Part shown: in pieces, positions 61,257-64,000 of the stretch
Numbering within the stretch: position 1 is the stretch's first letter
Layout of the letters: each line of letters starts with the position of its first letter
Assembly: GCA_964543545.1 (NCBI GenBank)
Contig: CAZIYT010000001.1
Location: 620,001-684,000, forward strand
DNA from: UBA4416 sp964543545
GTDB lineage: Bacteria > Bacteroidota > Bacteroidia > B-17B0 > Aurantibacillaceae
Length of the DNA stretch: 64,000 bases
Direction: 5' to 3'
Notes under the pieces: model-generated
Database searches by the model: none
Told to the model about the DNA's origin: nothing
What the model saw: only the letters and a program-made list of their open reading frames with translations
Made by a program: the position numbers and the translations under genes

Positions 61257-63956
61257 ATGAACCTGAAATACACCCTTTTTACTACTGCTGTATTGGCTTT
61301 GGCAGTAGCCTGCTCCACTACCAGGAAAAACAAAAAAACCGAACAGCCGGTGAGCATGAACGAGCCGGCCATCCTGCTTGATACCATCAAAGTACTGGCT
61401 GAAGAAACACCTAAAAAAGCCGTATACCGCGCCACGGAAACCAAACTCAGCGACATTATTCATACGAAGCTCTGGGTAAGCTTCGACTGGCAGAAGTCGC
61501 AGCTGACCGGGAAAGCCGAGATCCTCGCCAAACCCTATTTTTATCCGACCAATATGCTGTACCTCAATGCCCGTGGTATGGAGATCAAAAGCGTGAAGGG
61601 AACCGCGCTGGTGTATAAGCCCATCATCGTCAAAAAAGGACAGAAAGTAAGCGAAGAGGATTCTTATACCAGGCTGCCGCTAAACCTGAAATACGTTTAC
61701 AGCAACGATTCTATCCGCATTGATCTTGGGAAGGTGATGAGCAGCGAGCAGAGGTACATCATTGAGATCGAATACATTTCCAAGCCTAATGAGCTGAAGA
61801 AAGAGGGTGGAAGCGCCGCCATCAGCGACGATAAAGGCCTATACTTCATTAATCCTACCGGTGTCGACCCGGATAAGATGCCGCAGATCTGGACACAGGG
61901 CGAAACACAATCGAACTCGGCCTGGTTCCCGACCATCGATAACCCGACGGAAAAAATGACCAACGAGATCTTCATGACCGTGGACGATAAATACACGACC
62001 TTATCCAACGGCTTGCTCACAGAGTCGAAAAAAAATGCCGACGGCACGCGCACCGACCATTGGAAAATGGACCTGCCTCATGCACCTTACCTGGTGATGA
62101 TGGCGGTGGGAGAATTTAAGAAAGTAACGGACGAACCCTGGAATGGCCGCGAGATCAGCTACTATGTAGAAAAAGAATATGAGCCGCATGTCAAAGCCAT
62201 TTTCGGCAAGACCAAAAAGATGATCGACTTTTATTCGGACAAATTAGGAACGCCTTATCCCTGGGCGAAGTACGCGCAGATCGTGGTGCGCGATTATGTG
62301 AGCGGTGCGATGGAAAACACCACGGCCACCTTGCACGGCGATTTTATCTGCTACCAGACGACACGCGAGATGATTGACGGTGCGAAAGGAGAAAGCACCA
62401 TTGCCCACGAATTGTTTCACCAGTGGTTTGGAGATTATGCCAGCTGCGAGAGCTGGAGCAACCTCACGCTCAACGAATCCTTTGCGACTTACGGAGAATA
62501 TTTATGGGAAGAGTTTGCCAACGGCAGGGACGCGGCAGACGACCACAGCGCCCAATCGCGTTTCGGTTATTTCGCGCAATCGTCGCAGAAACAGGTAGAC
62601 CTCGTACGCTTTGATTATGACGAGCGCGAAGACATGTTCGATGCTTTCAGCTACAACAAAGGCGGGCAGATCATTCACATGTTGCGCAAGTATGTGGGCG
62701 ACGATGCCTTCTTTGCGGCGCTGAAACTCTACCTTGAAAAAAACAAATTCAAAACAGCGGAAGCCCACGACCTGCGCCTGGCCTTTGAGGAAGTCACCGG
62801 CGAGGACCTGAACTGGTTTTTCAACGAATGGTATTTTGCGAAAGGACACCCTGAGCTGGAAATCGTGAAGTCCTACGATGCCACAGCCAAAAAGGTAAAG
62901 CTGGAGATCACGCAGAAGCAGGATTTTAAAGAAACGCCCCTGTATAAATTGCCGATCGACATTGACCTCTACGTGGGCGGGAAAAAAGAACGCAAGCGCA
63001 TCTGGATCGACGATGTAAAAAACACCATCCTGCTCGACGCCGCCTCAAACCCCGACCTGGTGAATGTGGATGCGGAAAGGCAATTGCTCTCCAAAACCAC
63101 CTATATCAAAAGCAAAGAGGAGTACATCTTCCAATATAAGCATGCGCCGCTGTGGGGCGACCGCAGCGAGGCCATGACGTATTTCAAAGAGCATATCGCC
63201 GATGCGGATGTGTATGCCCTTGTGAAAAGCATTGCAAAGAACGATGCCTGGCGAAAGTTCAGAAGCGATGCCATTGCCATGCTGAGCGAGGTTGCCAAAG
63301 ACAAGGAGGCCGATCTGAAACCCCTGTTCCTCGATATTGCCAACAGCGATGCCAACACCAAAGTGAGAGCGGCCGCTATCAGGGCCTTAGCCGCCAACTA
63401 CAAAGGAAGCGACCTGGATGCCCTGTATGAAAAAGCGCTTGGAGAACAATCGTACGCTGTGGCTTCGGAAGGCTTTGATGCGATTGCGAAGATCAACCCG
63501 GAGCTGGCGATGAAAAAAGCGAAGGCCCTGGAAAATGAGCCTTCCAAAGAAATCATCTATTCCATCATGGACCTTTACGCCAAAAACGGCACCGACGAAA
63601 ATCATGAGTTCTTTAAAAAAGTAAAGAAACAATTCAGCGGCTTTGAGCTGATGGCTTACGGAAATATGTACGGCAAATTCCTGAAACGCAGCAACAGCCC
63701 GGCGGTTGCGCTGGATGGCGCCAACGAAATTGCAAAGCTCGGCAAATCGGATAACAAGTACGTGAAGTATGCAGCACAAAAAGTAATGAAGGACAACCTG
63801 CTGAACGTATGGCAGGATAAGGAAGACAAGCTGAAAGCGAAAATTGCCAAAGCAGAAGCGGACAAACAGGATGCCACAGCGCTTAACGCAGAATTAAAAA
63901 CAGTATCAGACACCAAAAAACAAATCCAGGAATTGTATACGGCTATCCGAAAGTAA
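61257..63956 (+). CDS. M1 family zinc aminopeptidase, lipoprotein form
   Basis: The 899-residue enzyme has a lipobox-like start (about 1-19, ALAVACSTT), an N-terminal beta domain, and the M1 catalytic domain with the substrate motif SGAMENT and the zinc site H384-E-L-F-H388 with Glu407 18 residues later (NESFATYGE). The C-terminal 250 residues form HEAT/ARM-like helical repeats, ending in a Lys-rich tail. It cleaves N-terminal residues from peptides, probably at the outer membrane or in the periplasm. It is the last gene; 44 bases follow without features. Confidence 0.94.
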   Translation: MNLKYTLFTTAVLALAVACSTTRKNKKTEQPVSMNEPAILLDTIKVLAEETPKKAVYRATETKLSDIIHTKLWVSFDWQKSQLTGKAEILAKPYFYPTNMLYLNARGMEIKSVKGTALVYKPIIVKKGQKVSEEDSYTRLPLNLKYVYSNDSIRIDLGKVMSSEQRYIIEIEYISKPNELKKEGGSAAISDDKGLYFINPTGVDPDKMPQIWTQGETQSNSAWFPTIDNPTEKMTNEIFMTVDDKYTTLSNGLLTESKKNADGTRTDHWKMDLPHAPYLVMMAVGEFKKVTDEPWNGREISYYVEKEYEPHVKAIFGKTKKMIDFYSDKLGTPYPWAKYAQIVVRDYVSGAMENTTATLHGDFICYQTTREMIDGAKGESTIAHELFHQWFGDYASCESWSNLTLNESFATYGEYLWEEFANGRDAADDHSAQSRFGYFAQSSQKQVDLVRFDYDEREDMFDAFSYNKGGQIIHMLRKYVGDDAFFAALKLYLEKNKFKTAEAHDLRLAFEEVTGEDLNWFFNEWYFAKGHPELEIVKSYDATAKKVKLEITQKQDFKETPLYKLPIDIDLYVGGKKERKRIWIDDVKNTILLDAASNPDLVNVDAERQLLSKTTYIKSKEEYIFQYKHAPLWGDRSEAMTYFKEHIADADVYALVKSIAKNDAWRKFRSDAIAMLSEVAKDKEADLKPLFLDIANSDANTKVRAAAIRALAANYKGSDLDALYEKALGEQSYAVASEGFDAIAKINPELAMKKAKALENEPSKEIIYSIMDLYAKNGTDENHEFFKKVKKQFSGFELMAYGNMYGKFLKRSNSPAVALDGANEIAKLGKSDNKYVKYAAQKVMKDNLLNVWQDKEDKLKAKIAKAEADKQDATALNAELKTVSDTKKQIQELYTAIRK

Positions 63957-64000
63957 GGTAACCACATAGAATATAAGAATCGAAATCATTAAACCATATA

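Noticed and set aside
1..64000. tRNA or rRNA genes, insertion sequences or prophage
   Set aside because: No cloverleaf or T-arm patterns, rRNA segments, transposases, integrases or phage genes were recognised by eye; a covariance-model scan would be needed to exclude small RNAs.

Overview
The window is chromosomal DNA of a member of the Bacteroidota (moderate GC; probably a Chitinophagales- or Sphingobacteriales-like organism, order uncertain). The evidence is: several secreted proteins with type IX secretion (T9SS) C-terminal sorting domains, a giant SprB-like gliding adhesin, Bacteroidota-type lipoproteins, promoters of the TTTG / TAnnTTTG (-33/-7) type, and few Shine-Dalgarno sequences. 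There are no rRNA or tRNA genes, insertion sequences, prophage or CRISPR arrays that I can support.

Layout. 1-2.7 kb: small accessory genes (HEAT-like fragment, DinB-like, membrane protein, AHSA1-type protein behind an operator-flanked promoter, DUF4386). 3.0-5.7 kb: a TPR/HisKA_3 sensor kinase and its NarL-type regulator. 5.8-10.4 kb, all minus strand: PiT transporter plus O/P-type porin (probable phosphate uptake pair), rpiB, and a ferredoxin reductase. 10.43-10.93 kb: an AT-rich, ORF-less gap at a strand switch that holds three identical DnaA-box-like 9-mers (candidate oriC). 10.9-21.3 kb, all plus strand: nadA, a MORN-repeat protein, an eight-PAS histidine kinase with a LytTR regulator, mnmG, and a methyltransferase.

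20.4-22.9 kb is the most striking part. Six copies of the ParB-binding centromere sequence parS (GTTYCACGTGRAAC) lie over 2.5 kb, four of them in or at the edges of an ORF-less stretch of about 1.65 kb. The parS cluster, the nearby mnmG (gidA) and the divergent DnaA-box region together suggest that this window carries the origin/centromere domain of the chromosome, although parA, parB and dnaA are not in it.

23-25.9 kb: a TetR regulon (tetR, SDR dehydrogenase, MBL hydrolase) with a near-identical 16-bp operator in front of both tetR and the SDR gene. 26-33 kb: fumC, an outer-membrane barrel, a lipoprotein, and mfd. 34.9-37.6 kb: a compact operon (thioesterase, LolA, lipoprotein, FabZ-like protein, DUF420) that looks like part of an aryl-polyene/flexirubin-type pathway. 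37.8-43.9 kb: rpoN, a TPR glycosyltransferase-like membrane protein, a sterol-desaturase-family hydroxylase, and an SBBP-repeat T9SS protein. 44-51.4 kb: the 2461-residue SprB-like adhesin. 51.6-64 kb: lepA, an O-antigen-ligase-like protein, further T9SS proteins, GNAT and VOC proteins, and a lipoprotein M1 aminopeptidase. Strong bidirectional hairpin terminators separate many of the convergent units.
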